DNA of 14,125 nt from CAZRUA01 sp964603125 (GTDB lineage: Bacteria > Bacteroidota > Bacteroidia > B-17B0 > Aurantibacillaceae), in NCBI GenBank assembly GCA_964603125.1, contig CAZRUA010000092.1, forward strand, positions 1 through 14,125. Direction: 5' to 3'. The position numbers were made by a program, and so were the translations under genes. The number at the start of each line of letters is the position of its first letter. Within the stretch, counting starts at the first letter, position 1. Under the pieces are notes generated by a model, which saw nothing but the letters and a program-made list of their open reading frames with translations, made no database searches and was not told where the DNA came from. Positions 1 to 6,125 of the stretch are shown in pieces.

Positions 1-871
1 CAACTGCTTTTGCTAATAATGTTTTACCTGTACCTGGAGGTCCAACCAATAATGCACCTTTTGGAATTTTCGCACCAATATCAGTGTATTTTTTTGGACT
101 TTTTAGGAACTCAACAATCTCCATAATTTCGATTTTGGCACCTTCTAACCCTGCAACATCATTAAAAGTAGTGTTAACGTTGGTGTCCTTATCAAATAAA
201 ACTGCTTTTGAACGACCAATATTAAATATTTGTCCTCCGCCGCCAGAACCATTCATACGGCGCATTAAGAATAACCATAAAGCAACCATTAATATGATTG
301 GTAACAAGAAACCTAAATAATCTGTCCAACTTTCTCTATCATCTGATTTTGGATGAACAATTTTATTTAAAGGAAGATTAGCATTTTTCATGGTTTCTTT
401 CAATTCCATGTTAAAATCCTTTACATCCGAAATTTTAAAAATGTAGTGAGGTCCTTTTGTGTTTTTTACATCAGGAAAATCAGCTTTTCCACCCGGAGAA
501 TAAACAGGCTTTTTTAAACTATCTTTATAAATTGTTACCTCTACAACTTTTTGATTTACAATTAATACATCCTGAACATCACCTTGAGCCAACATTTGCT
601 CAAAGAAAGCTTTTGGAGTAGTTTCTCTTGGACCAGAAAAGAACGATTTATCGTTTCCTCCAAAATACACCATTGATAAGATACCTAAGATAACTAAGGC
701 ATAAACCCAATAAAAACTGTTTCCACCGCCTTTATTAGGGCCGCTGTTTTTGTTTAAAAACTTTTCTTTCATTTTATCAAAGGGGATTTTTTTGTCGCCA
801 GAATTTTCCTTGTTATCCTTATTTGATTCTGTGTTTAAATGTTGGTGATCCTTCTCGTTATTATCGCTCAT
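1..871 (-). CDS. ftsH: ATP-dependent zinc metalloprotease FtsH, N-terminal part (cut by window edge)
   Basis: FtsH is a membrane-anchored AAA+ protease that extracts and degrades misfolded membrane proteins and some regulators. The visible 290 residues start at the ATG at 869-871. They show a charged, Asn/Lys-rich N-terminus, a first membrane segment at about 53-70, a periplasmic domain at about 72-183, a second membrane segment at about 185-203, a Gly-rich linker (GSGGGG, 208-213), the NDVAGLEGAK motif that opens the AAA domain, and the Walker A motif GPPGTGKT at 277-284. Walker B, the second region of homology and the zinc site HEAGH must lie beyond base 1. It sits 29 bases after the rsfS stop and is probably co-transcribed with it. 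The rsfS-ftsH order beside a divergent birA is common in Bacteroidota. The identification is very secure. Confidence 0.97.
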   Translation of the reverse strand, partial: MSDNNEKDHQHLNTESNKDNKENSGDKKIPFDKMKEKFLNKNSGPNKGGGNSFYWVYALVILGILSMVYFGGNDKSFFSGPRETTPKAFFEQMLAQGDVQDVLIVNQKVVEVTIYKDSLKKPVYSPGGKADFPDVKNTKGPHYIFKISDVKDFNMELKETMKNANLPLNKIVHPKSDDRESWTDYLGFLLPIILMVALWLFLMRRMNGSGGGGQIFNIGRSKAVLFDKDTNVNTTFNDVAGLEGAKIEIMEIVEFLKSPKKYTDIGAKIPKGALLVGPPGTGKTLLAKAV

Positions 872-900
872 AGCGTTGATAGTTTTTCTTTAAAATTAAT

Positions 901-1542
901 TTAATCTTTTACTACTGTAACTTCTGCATCTGCCCACATACCTTCCAAATTGTAATATTCACGTATTTCTTTTTGAAACACATGAGCCACTACATTTATA
1001 TAATCAAGTAAAATCCACTCTTTGTTGGTGTAACCTTCGCTGTGATAAGGACCTTCATTTGTTTTTTTCTTCACGATTTCTTCAACTGAATCAGCAATAG
1101 CTTCAACGTGTGTGTTAGATTCAGCATCACTAATAACAAAATAATCACTTACTCTGTTTTGAATACCCGTAAGATTTAAAACTGTAATGTTTTTTGCCTT
1201 TTTCTCTTGCATTCCTTCAACAATGGCAGCAACTAAAGCATCCGATTCAGTAGCGCTACTTTTTGGACGTTTTGTTTTTTTACCGTTTTTTGCTTTAGGC
1301 GATGAATTAATTACGCGATTAGCTTCTTTTTGAATTTTTTCTTTATCGCTAACTACTTTTTTAGAGATTTTTTTAACGGCAGATTTTTTAGCACCACCAG
1401 CGCTTAATGAGCCACGTACTTTTTTAGCTGCTTTGTGCACAGCTTCCTTTTTTTGTTCGGCTGCAGCGTTTTGTTTTTGAACAGCCTTTTTAACTAAAGC
1501 CTTTTTTTTAGCGGCTGTTTTTACAGTTGGTTTTTTCGACAC
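901..1542 (-). CDS. rsfS: Ribosome silencing factor RsfS with a long Lys/Ala-rich N-terminal extension
   Basis: RsfS (DUF143 / Iojap family) binds ribosomal protein uL14 on the 50S subunit and blocks subunit joining, lowering translation under starvation. The family domain fills residues 98-213: ALVAAIVEGMQEKKAKNI, then VLNL, the hallmark SDYFVIS (132-138), EGYTNKEWILLDY (169-181) and the VVAHVF strand (184-189), ending in a typical REYYNLEGMW. The usual protein has about 110-130 residues, so the first 97 residues here are extra. They contain 29 Lys and 16 Ala with repeated AAKK/VKK steps, like a histone H1-type tail. The only internal Met (111) is inside the domain, so no ATG start gives a canonical short form and the extension is probably translated. 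An RNA- or ribosome-binding role for the tail is inference. It is the first gene of a likely rsfS-ftsH operon. Confidence 0.93.
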   Translation of the reverse strand: MSKKPTVKTAAKKKALVKKAVQKQNAAAEQKKEAVHKAAKKVRGSLSAGGAKKSAVKKISKKVVSDKEKIQKEANRVINSSPKAKNGKKTKRPKSSATESDALVAAIVEGMQEKKAKNITVLNLTGIQNRVSDYFVISDAESNTHVEAIADSVEEIVKKKTNEGPYHSEGYTNKEWILLDYINVVAHVFQKEIREYYNLEGMWADAEVTVVKD

Positions 1543-1596
1543 TGAGTATTATTTTTAATTTAATTGTATAAAATTGGCCAAATTATTTGGTAAGCA

Positions 1597-1604
1597 CAAA
1601 AATA
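1597..1604 (-). promoter_or_regulatory. Possible -7 box for rsfS-ftsH
   Basis: The minus strand reads TATTTTTG here, a match to the Bacteroidota -7 consensus TAnnTTTG, about 55 bases before the rsfS ATG. I see no TTG at the expected -33 distance, and such AT-rich matches arise by chance, so this is weak. Confidence 0.25.
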
Positions 1605-1630
1605 ATCAATTCTTTTGGCTTTACGTAGCC

Positions 1631-2398
1631 ATGCAAACTTTATTTATTGGGCAAAATAGGATTAATTTACACGAGGTTGACTCTACCAACACTTATGCCA
1701 TAGGCTTGTTAAAAAGCGTTAAATTGCCCGAAGGAAGCCTAATTATAACCAAAAAGCAAACCGCTGGGCGAGGGCAAAGAGGCAATACTTGGCAGGCCGA
1801 AGAAGGCGTTAATCTTACGTTTTCGGTAGTTTTGCATCCTAAATTTTTAAGTCAAGAAAACCATTTTTATTTGAGCATGATTAGTAGTTTGGCAGTTTTT
1901 GGCGCACTGACAGAATGCTTAAAGCATAGCCAAGCTGACATAAAAGTAAAATGGCCAAATGACATTTTGGTTATGAAGGATGGAAATCCAAGAAAAATTG
2001 CTGGTATTTTAATTGAAAATTTTTGGAGAGGAAATGCCTTGTCTGAAAGTGTTATAGGTATAGGTTTAAATGTCAATCAAACCTCATTTAGCAAGGATAT
2101 CGAGGATAAGGCAACCTCAATTTATGATATAATTGGACAAGAGATGGATTTGGACTTTGTACTTGAGAAGGTGCTGAGTTACTTGGAGTCATTTTACCTA
2201 AAATTAAAAACCGATTCAGATTCCATTAAGAAAATGTATTTAAAGTATTTGTATCAAATAAATGCTTGGTATGACTATAAGCTTGGAAACGAAATAATGC
2301 AAGGAAAAATAATTGAAGTGGAAAATGATGGTCGCTTGATTTTAGAGTTAAAATCGGGCGAGAAGAAGGCTTTTTTATTTAAGGAAATCGCGTTTTAG
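1631..2398 (+). CDS. birA: Biotin--[acetyl-CoA-carboxylase] ligase, no DNA-binding domain
   Basis: It joins biotin to the acceptor lysine of biotin carboxyl carrier proteins through biotinyl-AMP. Visible motifs, numbered from the ATG at 1631, are VDSTNTYA (16-23), the biotinyl-AMP loop GRGQRG (46-51), KWPND (107-111) and the catalytic-lysine strand RKIAGILIE (121-129, K122), then a small C-terminal domain ending in DGRLILELKSGE. At 255 residues it is the monofunctional type without the N-terminal helix-turn-helix of E. coli BirA, so it should not act as a repressor. The frame can be opened 19 codons earlier at a TTG (1574), but that stretch has no family similarity, and the residues after 1631 align with the family N-terminus. 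It is divergent from rsfS and converges on the nuclease gene with 30 bases between. Confidence 0.95.
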   Translation: MQTLFIGQNRINLHEVDSTNTYAIGLLKSVKLPEGSLIITKKQTAGRGQRGNTWQAEEGVNLTFSVVLHPKFLSQENHFYLSMISSLAVFGALTECLKHSQADIKVKWPNDILVMKDGNPRKIAGILIENFWRGNALSESVIGIGLNVNQTSFSKDIEDKATSIYDIIGQEMDLDFVLEKVLSYLESFYLKLKTDSDSIKKMYLKYLYQINAWYDYKLGNEIMQGKIIEVENDGRLILELKSGEKKAFLFKEIAF

Positions 2399-2428
2399 TG
2401 TATTGTTGTTTTTACTGTTTTTGGTAAA

Positions 2429-3796
2429 CTAAATCTCAATTCGTTTTACATATTTTTTAGCTAATACAAAGGATTTAATTAAGCTAATTGTATCTCTGTT
2501 ACTATGTTGTTTCTGAATAAAATTTAAAAACTCATTGGGCTCATTTATTTGTTCGTTACTCGGTATATAACCGTATCCAAGATATTTTCCATTTTTAACT
2601 GCAACTATACTTTGTTCGTGAATATTTTTGCCTTTATCAATGATGATAAAATTCTGATTCATTAAGCTTAAATCATCAATTATTTTTTGAGCTCGCTCAT
2701 TATATTCGTTCACATCTTCTTGCTGAATACATGCGCCCTTGCATTTTTTTAATTGGTATCCGAAACAGGTACTATCTGTAGGGTACAAACTACTCAATTT
2801 TTGGCAGAGTTGATGTTTTTCTACTAATTCATGTAATTTTTCTTCGGCACTATAATGTGATGCAAAGCATGCAATTGGTTCTTGTTCTTCATTTACTTTA
2901 CCTATTGTGTAATTTAAGTAGCCAGCCATATCAACTGAATCATAAATAGCATATTCGAACAAGGTTCTTCGTTTAGCTCGATTAAAACGTGGTTTGTGAG
3001 CTTTGATTTCGTTACTTTCATGTAATAGAGCTATTAGCTCACTGCCAGTTAAAACAAAATCAACATCGTAAATAGTATTGATTAATTCAATAGAACGTTT
3101 GGTTTTGTTATTGGTTAAATGCGAGAATACTCGTTGGCGAATGTTGTTGCTTTTGCCAATGTAAATAATTTCGTTTGAGCTATTTAAAAAGTAATAAACG
3201 CCAGTTTCTTCGGGCAATTTGGCGACCAAATTTTCGCGTAAACTATCTGTTCTTGTTTTAGCTATTTCTTCCGTTCCAAATTTTTTAAAAGTTGGATGTG
3301 AGTTTTTAATGGATAAAAGAAGTGAAAAAAGCTTGGCTGTTGCAGCGGTATCTCCCATTGCTCTGTGTCTATCTTGTAAAGGAATACCTAATGATTCGCA
3401 GAGTTTACCTAAACTGTAGGAAGGCTTTCCAGGTATTAACGTTCGAGATAATCTAACCGTACAAAGTTTGTCCCTTGTGTAATCATATCCTAAGCTTTTG
3501 AATTCGTTTCTAACGAAATTATAATCAAAACTAACATTATGAGCTACAAATATTTTTCCTTCGGTTAATTCAATAATTTTTTTTGCTACTTCCCAAAACT
3601 TGGGAGCATTTTCAACCATTTCGTTACTAATACCGGTTAGTTTTGTAATATAGTAAGGTATCTTTACTTCAGGATTTATTAGGGTAGAGTAGGACTCAAC
3701 TTCGGCTAAACCATCATGAATTATAATTGCAATCTCTGTAATTTTATCACGAGTAGCACTTCCTCCAGTAGTTTCTATGTCGATGATAGCAAACAT
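2429..3796 (-). CDS. DEDDh exonuclease / GIY-YIG endonuclease fusion with UvrC-like cysteine cluster
   Basis: A two-nuclease protein of 455 residues, probably for DNA repair. Residues 1-165 form a DNA polymerase III epsilon-type 3'-5' exonuclease with all DEDDh residues visible: D6 and E8 in IDIETTGG, D91 in HNVSFDYNF, H144 and D149 in HRAMGDTAAT. Residues about 195-275 form a UvrC/Cho-type GIY-YIG domain: GVYYF (199-203), IYIGKS (211-216), R220 and the probable metal-binding E260 in HESNEIK. A cysteine set follows: C331, C344, C352 and C356, with spacing x12, x7, x3, close to the UvrC iron-sulphur ligands. Similar fusions are known, for example the mycobacterial epsilon/UvrC-like proteins. 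It abuts the thioesterase stop with no gap, so the two are co-transcribed. The helix-hairpin-helix and RNase H-like C-terminal half of true UvrC is absent. The substrate in vivo is unknown. Confidence 0.9.
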   Translation of the reverse strand: MFAIIDIETTGGSATRDKITEIAIIIHDGLAEVESYSTLINPEVKIPYYITKLTGISNEMVENAPKFWEVAKKIIELTEGKIFVAHNVSFDYNFVRNEFKSLGYDYTRDKLCTVRLSRTLIPGKPSYSLGKLCESLGIPLQDRHRAMGDTAATAKLFSLLLSIKNSHPTFKKFGTEEIAKTRTDSLRENLVAKLPEETGVYYFLNSSNEIIYIGKSNNIRQRVFSHLTNNKTKRSIELINTIYDVDFVLTGSELIALLHESNEIKAHKPRFNRAKRRTLFEYAIYDSVDMAGYLNYTIGKVNEEQEPIACFASHYSAEEKLHELVEKHQLCQKLSSLYPTDSTCFGYQLKKCKGACIQQEDVNEYNERAQKIIDDLSLMNQNFIIIDKGKNIHEQSIVAVKNGKYLGYGYIPSNEQINEPNEFLNFIQKQHSNRDTISLIKSFVLAKKYVKRIEI

Positions 3797-4204
3797 CTAT
3801 TCCCAAACTTTATCTTTAATGTAAACTGTACCTTTAAATAAGGCTACTAAAATTCCGTTTTGGTTATGAACAGGTATTTCGTAAAAACCGATTTTATTGC
3901 TTGAGCTTATTTGTTTGGCACTTGCAATTAATTTATCTCCTAATGATACTTTTTGAATATGTGAGATACTTGTTTCTATTGATACACTATGACGACCTAA
4001 AGAGTTAGATGCGAATGCCAAAGCGCTATCAGCCATGCAATAAGTTATACCGCCATGTGCAATTCCAAATCCGTTCAACATATCCGATCTTACTTCAACA
4101 CTTAATTTGCAATTACCAACACCAACTTCAATCATTTTAATACCCAACCATTGACTAAAAGTATCTGCTAGCAACATTTTATCTACTATTTGTTTTGCGT
4201 CCAT
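3797..4204 (-). CDS. Hotdog-fold thioesterase, PaaI family
   Basis: A small cytosolic acyl-CoA thioesterase of the PaaI/4HBT group, which hydrolyses CoA thioesters; the natural acyl group cannot be read from the sequence. The core motif is NGFGIAHGGITYCMADSA (44-61): HGG at 50-52 and the Asp at 59 are the expected active-site elements on the long hotdog helix, followed by the ASN that typically closes that helix. The strand VSIETSISHIQKVSLGDKLIA (73-93) is also typical. Length, 135 residues, is normal for the family. I withhold the name paaI because no phenylacetate degradation genes are visible. Its stop codon is directly followed by the ATG of the exonuclease/GIY-YIG gene. The start, 27 bases from the divergent TM2 gene, is supported by the MDAKQIVDKML opening helix. 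Confidence 0.88.
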   Translation of the reverse strand: MDAKQIVDKMLLADTFSQWLGIKMIEVGVGNCKLSVEVRSDMLNGFGIAHGGITYCMADSALAFASNSLGRHSVSIETSISHIQKVSLGDKLIASAKQISSSNKIGFYEIPVHNQNGILVALFKGTVYIKDKVWE

Positions 4205-4220
4205 GTTTACACTAAATTTG
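4189..4220 (+). promoter_or_regulatory. Bacteroidota-type promoter for the TM2 gene
   Basis: TTTG at 4189-4192 and TAAATTTG at 4213-4220 are separated by 20 bases, matching the -33/-7 consensus TTTG-N19-21-TAnnTTTG. The -33 element lies inside the thioesterase coding region. The -7 box ends 11 bases before the ATG at 4232, so the transcript leader would be very short. This is the best complete promoter match in the window. Confidence 0.7.
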
Positions 4221-4231
4221 TCTAATTGAAA

Positions 4232-4588
4232 ATGAATAGAGAAAACGAAATATCGGAATTTAGTTTAAAATACCAAAACTATTTCAATGTGAATGCTTGG
4301 TACGCTATATTAGCTTATTTGCAAACATGCGATGATGACAGTTTTAAGAGGGTAATAAACTCAGCCTCCTTTATTAAACCAAACACTTTGGTTATGCATG
4401 CTATTTTTTTAGGTTTATTTGGTGTAGATAGATTTGTGGTTGGTGATATTGGTTTGGGTGTAGTAAAAGTTTTAACCTTAGGACAATTTTTAATCGGCTA
4501 TGTTGTTGATATACTAACAGCAGAGAAAAGAGCTTTGGAATATAATTATGAAGTATTTACTTCTCTACGATTTAGAATACCTTTATAA
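4232..4588 (+). CDS. TM2-domain membrane protein
   Basis: A 118-residue protein with a soluble N-terminal half (about 1-50) and a C-terminal TM2 domain, two short membrane helices at about 53-71 and 74-95. The TM2 signature is clear: FLGLFGVDRFVVGDIGLGVVK, then IGYVVDI with the conserved Asp at 93. The family has no single defined biochemical function. The N-terminal half (FSLKYQNYFNVNAWYAILAYLQ) resembles nothing I can name. An upstream TTG at 4226 is in frame, but the ATG at 4232 is preferred because the promoter's -7 box ends at 4220. The gene is divergent from the thioesterase gene with only 27 bases between the two start codons. Confidence 0.85.
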   Translation: MNRENEISEFSLKYQNYFNVNAWYAILAYLQTCDDDSFKRVINSASFIKPNTLVMHAIFLGLFGVDRFVVGDIGLGVVKVLTLGQFLIGYVVDILTAEKRALEYNYEVFTSLRFRIPL

Positions 4589-4609
4589 TGATATTTAAAA
4601 ATATTATTC

Positions 4610-4617
4610 TATATTTG
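4610..4617 (+). promoter_or_regulatory. -7 promoter box for the 119-residue hypothetical gene
   Basis: TATATTTG matches TAnnTTTG and ends 16 bases before the ATG at 4634. No TTG is present at the usual -33 spacing, so the upstream half is degenerate. The same octamer occurs before the leader ORF at 5025 and, on the minus strand, before the M61 gene and bshA. Confidence 0.5.
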
Positions 4618-4633
4618 AAATAAAAACATAATT

Positions 4634-4993
4634 ATGGCACATTTTACAAAAAACCTACAAAACACTGGAGATTTAATTTCTAATCTTTATTCGGGAGCAG
4701 ATGCAAATGGAATTGCACAAAAATTAAATCAAGCAATGTTAGCAGATGGTTACAAGCTTAGTGAAGGCAACCTATCTAATGGAACTTACGAAAAGGGAAA
4801 CAGAGTAATGCGTATTTTATTCGGAGCTTTTGTTAAGTATTTCAAATTCTCATTAACTGTAACTCAAAATCAGGATGGGACTGTTACTGCTAACTTTTTT
4901 AAGCAAACTTCAGGTATGTCGGGTGGTTTAATAGGCATAGCTCAAGTGAAAAAAGAGTTAGCTCGCATGAATGTTGTTTTGCAATCTATTTAG
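4634..4993 (+). CDS. Hypothetical small protein of unknown function
   Basis: I do not recognise this 119-residue product. It has no signal peptide and no clear membrane helix. The first half looks helical (LISNLYSGADANGIAQKLNQAMLADGYKL). The second half alternates strands around FVKYFKFSLTVTQ and TVTANFFKQ, followed by a Gly-rich turn (SGMSGGLIGIAQ) and a closing basic helix (VKKELARMNVVLQ). That order suggests a small alpha/beta domain that may sit at a membrane surface, but this is a guess. Coding is supported by the full-length frame, the ATG, a -7 box 16 bases upstream and codon use like its neighbours. It lies between the TM2 gene and the phenylalanine hydroxylase leader, and its own -7 box suggests it can be transcribed alone. 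Confidence 0.75.
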   Translation: MAHFTKNLQNTGDLISNLYSGADANGIAQKLNQAMLADGYKLSEGNLSNGTYEKGNRVMRILFGAFVKYFKFSLTVTQNQDGTVTANFFKQTSGMSGGLIGIAQVKKELARMNVVLQSI

Positions 4994-5024
4994 TTTAATG
5001 AAATAGGAATATTAATTTATTCGT

Positions 5025-5032
5025 TATATTTG
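5025..5032 (+). promoter_or_regulatory. -7 promoter box for the leader peptide / phenylalanine hydroxylase unit
   Basis: TATATTTG matches TAnnTTTG and ends 8 bases before the ATG of the leader ORF at 5041. Transcription starting about 5-8 bases after the box would give an almost leaderless mRNA that begins at the leader peptide. No good -33 TTG is visible. Confidence 0.5.
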
Positions 5033-5040
5033 CGATATAA

Positions 5041-5112
5041 ATGTTAAAAACAAAAAATACATATTATTATTTCGACTCTGAACCGAATCGGAAAGATATG
5101 TGTATGATTTAA
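5041..5112 (+). CDS. Putative aromatic leader peptide (Tyr-Tyr-Tyr-Phe) of an attenuator
   Basis: A 23-codon ORF, ATG to TAA, between a -7 box and an intrinsic terminator. It begins MLKTKNT, followed by three consecutive Tyr codons (TAT, 5062-5070) and a Phe codon (TTC, 5071-5073), then DSEPNRKDMCMI. Four aromatic codons in a row in so short an ORF, 102 bases before the gene for phenylalanine hydroxylase, is the classic make-up of an amino-acid attenuator leader. Scarce Tyr-tRNA or Phe-tRNA would stall the ribosome at codons 8-11. The bases right after these codons can pair with the terminator's 5' arm. No homology to a described leader is claimed. That the peptide is translated, and that it regulates, is inferred from position, codon content and RNA folding. 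Confidence 0.72.
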   Translation: MLKTKNTYYYFDSEPNRKDMCMI

Positions 5113-5153
5113 TATAACTTATTATTCATCTAAGCCCGATTCAGAAATGAGTC
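5070..5153 (+). promoter_or_regulatory. Candidate antiterminator of the phenylalanine hydroxylase attenuator
   Basis: GAATCGG (5085-5091) is exactly complementary to CCGATTC (5136-5142), and GACTC (5074-5078) to GAGTC (5149-5153). The two blocks are collinear, separated by a 6 x 6 internal loop, and together give 12 pairs that use both arms of the terminator hairpin, so the two structures exclude each other. An earlier hairpin, TTTCGA (5070-5075) with TCGGAAA (5088-5094, one bulged G), could hold the antiterminator arm until a ribosome stalled on the Tyr codons covers its 5' side. That early hairpin is weak, so the switching order is tentative. Confidence 0.6.
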
Positions 5154-5163
5154 GGGCTTTTTT
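5132..5163 (+). terminator. Intrinsic terminator (attenuator) before phenylalanine hydroxylase
   Basis: AAGCCCGATTCA (5132-5143) pairs with TGAGTCGGGCTT (5148-5159) over 12 pairs, one of them G-T, closed by a GAAA tetraloop and followed by a T run through 5163. The hairpin ends just before the hydroxylase ATG at 5175 and after the leader ORF stop, so it would stop transcription ahead of the gene rather than after the previous one, which ended at 4993. Confidence 0.88.
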
Positions 5164-5174
5164 ATTTTATAACT

Positions 5175-5903
5175 ATGAAACAATTAATGCAAAATTACAC
5201 CAATGAAGACAAATGGGTTTGGAAAACTCTTTTCGAAAGACAATTTTTAAATCTTCAGGATAAATCAAGTTCAATTTATTTGGATTGTTTAGGTAATATG
5301 AAGGATGTACTTAATCAGAATGAGGTTCCTAACTTTTCACTTATTAATGATTGGTTTGAAGATTCAACGCAATGGAAAATTGAAGTAGTTAAGGGATTAA
5401 TACCTGTTGAAGATTTTTTTGTGCTTTTGGCTGAGAAAAAATTTTGTGCATCAACATGGTTACGAAATAGGAATAACCTTGATTACTTAGAAGAGCCGGA
5501 TATGTTTCACGACATCTTCGGACATATTCCATTACTTTCAAATCCTTTATTCTCAAGTTTTGCACAAGAATTTGGTAAGCTTGGTAAATCCTTTATAGGA
5601 AACGAAGCAGCAATACTTGCACTACAAAGATTATATTGGTTTACCATTGAGTTTGGGGTGATAAAGGAAGATAAGATTAGGGTATATGGTGCAGGAATTA
5701 TGTCCTCTGTGGGAGAAACCCAAAACGCACTTTCAGAATCTACCTCATATTCGAATTTTGATATTGAAAAAGTTTTAAGCAAAGAATTTAGGACAGATGT
5801 AATACAAACGGAGTATGTTGTAATTGATTCTTTTGAAGCTTTATTTGATTCGATTGTGATGACGAGTAAGATACTAAGTAAAAGGTCATATTCACTTATT
5901 TAA
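5175..5903 (+). CDS. phhA: Phenylalanine 4-hydroxylase (aromatic amino acid hydroxylase)
   Basis: It hydroxylates L-Phe to L-Tyr with O2, non-haem Fe(II) and a tetrahydropterin. The protein has 242 residues, the usual size of the bacterial catalytic domain without a regulatory ACT domain. The signature is RNRNNLDYLEEPDMFHDIFGH (97-117), with iron ligands H112 and H117 and the third ligand E159 in YWFTIEFG. YGAGIMSSVGE (171-181) is the conserved substrate-side motif. The start at 5175 lies 11 bases after the attenuator's T run and has no Shine-Dalgarno sequence, as is usual in this phylum. No pterin dehydratase or homogentisate genes are adjacent, so the window alone cannot tell tyrosine synthesis from Phe breakdown; a Tyr-codon leader favours tyrosine supply. 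Confidence 0.95.
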   Translation: MKQLMQNYTNEDKWVWKTLFERQFLNLQDKSSSIYLDCLGNMKDVLNQNEVPNFSLINDWFEDSTQWKIEVVKGLIPVEDFFVLLAEKKFCASTWLRNRNNLDYLEEPDMFHDIFGHIPLLSNPLFSSFAQEFGKLGKSFIGNEAAILALQRLYWFTIEFGVIKEDKIRVYGAGIMSSVGETQNALSESTSYSNFDIEKVLSKEFRTDVIQTEYVVIDSFEALFDSIVMTSKILSKRSYSLI

Positions 5904-5924
5904 TCTTTTATTTATAATATTAGG

Positions 5925-5951
5925 TTTGTTGGTTAATTAAGTGTACATTTG
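5925..5951 (+). promoter_or_regulatory. Possible promoter of the cold-shock gene
   Basis: TACATTTG at 5944-5951 matches TAnnTTTG; TTTG at 5925-5928 is 15 bases upstream, shorter than the usual 17-23. The -7 box sits inside an imperfect inverted repeat, GTGTACA-TT-TGTATAC (5941-5956). Start of transcription near 5958 would give a leader of about 165 bases. Confidence 0.4.
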
Positions 5952-5957
5952 TATACT

Positions 5958-6125
5958 TCTTTTGAAGATTGTATCTCAATCTAGTTTGTAACATCTATTG
6001 CAATTCGATTTTTTCACATTTTTATCAGTAGTTAATTGGTTAATTCCTTTTAGGAGTTATTCTGATGTAAGTAAATAGTAATAATCCGCTTTGCTAAAAA
6101 AATGCAAGGCAAAAAACAGATCAAA
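5958..6125 (+). promoter_or_regulatory. Long 5' untranslated region of the cold-shock mRNA
   Basis: About 165 bases without a convincing ORF precede the cold-shock ATG, while most other genes here have leaders under 60 bases. Long, structured leaders that act as RNA thermosensors are known for cspA in E. coli. I cannot fold this one reliably by eye, so a regulatory role is inferred from length and gene identity only. Confidence 0.35.

Noticed and set aside
1250..1542. Lys/Ala-rich region as a separate histone-like gene fused by a frame error
   Set aside because: The frame is continuous into RsfS with no stop or alternative start at the junction, so it is treated as one protein.
1574..1630. 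TTG-initiated 19-residue extension of birA
   Set aside because: The added residues have no similarity to biotin ligases, and the ATG at 1631 starts at the family's normal N-terminus.
2399..2428. Terminator between birA and the convergent nuclease gene
   Set aside because: T-rich but without a stable stem on either strand.
5132..5163. Hairpin as simple terminator of the 119-residue gene at 4634-4993
   Set aside because: It lies about 140 bases past that stop, beyond a new promoter box and leader ORF, and immediately before phhA; it may also catch readthrough, but the attenuator role fits better.
4994..5174. A T-box riboswitch upstream of phhA
   Set aside because: No tRNA-binding specifier stem or T-box consensus is visible; the leader ORF with an aromatic codon run explains the region better.
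6102..6125. Upstream ATG of the cold-shock gene
   Set aside because: It would add eight residues not found in CspA proteins; MNKGTVKFF at 6126 is the standard start.
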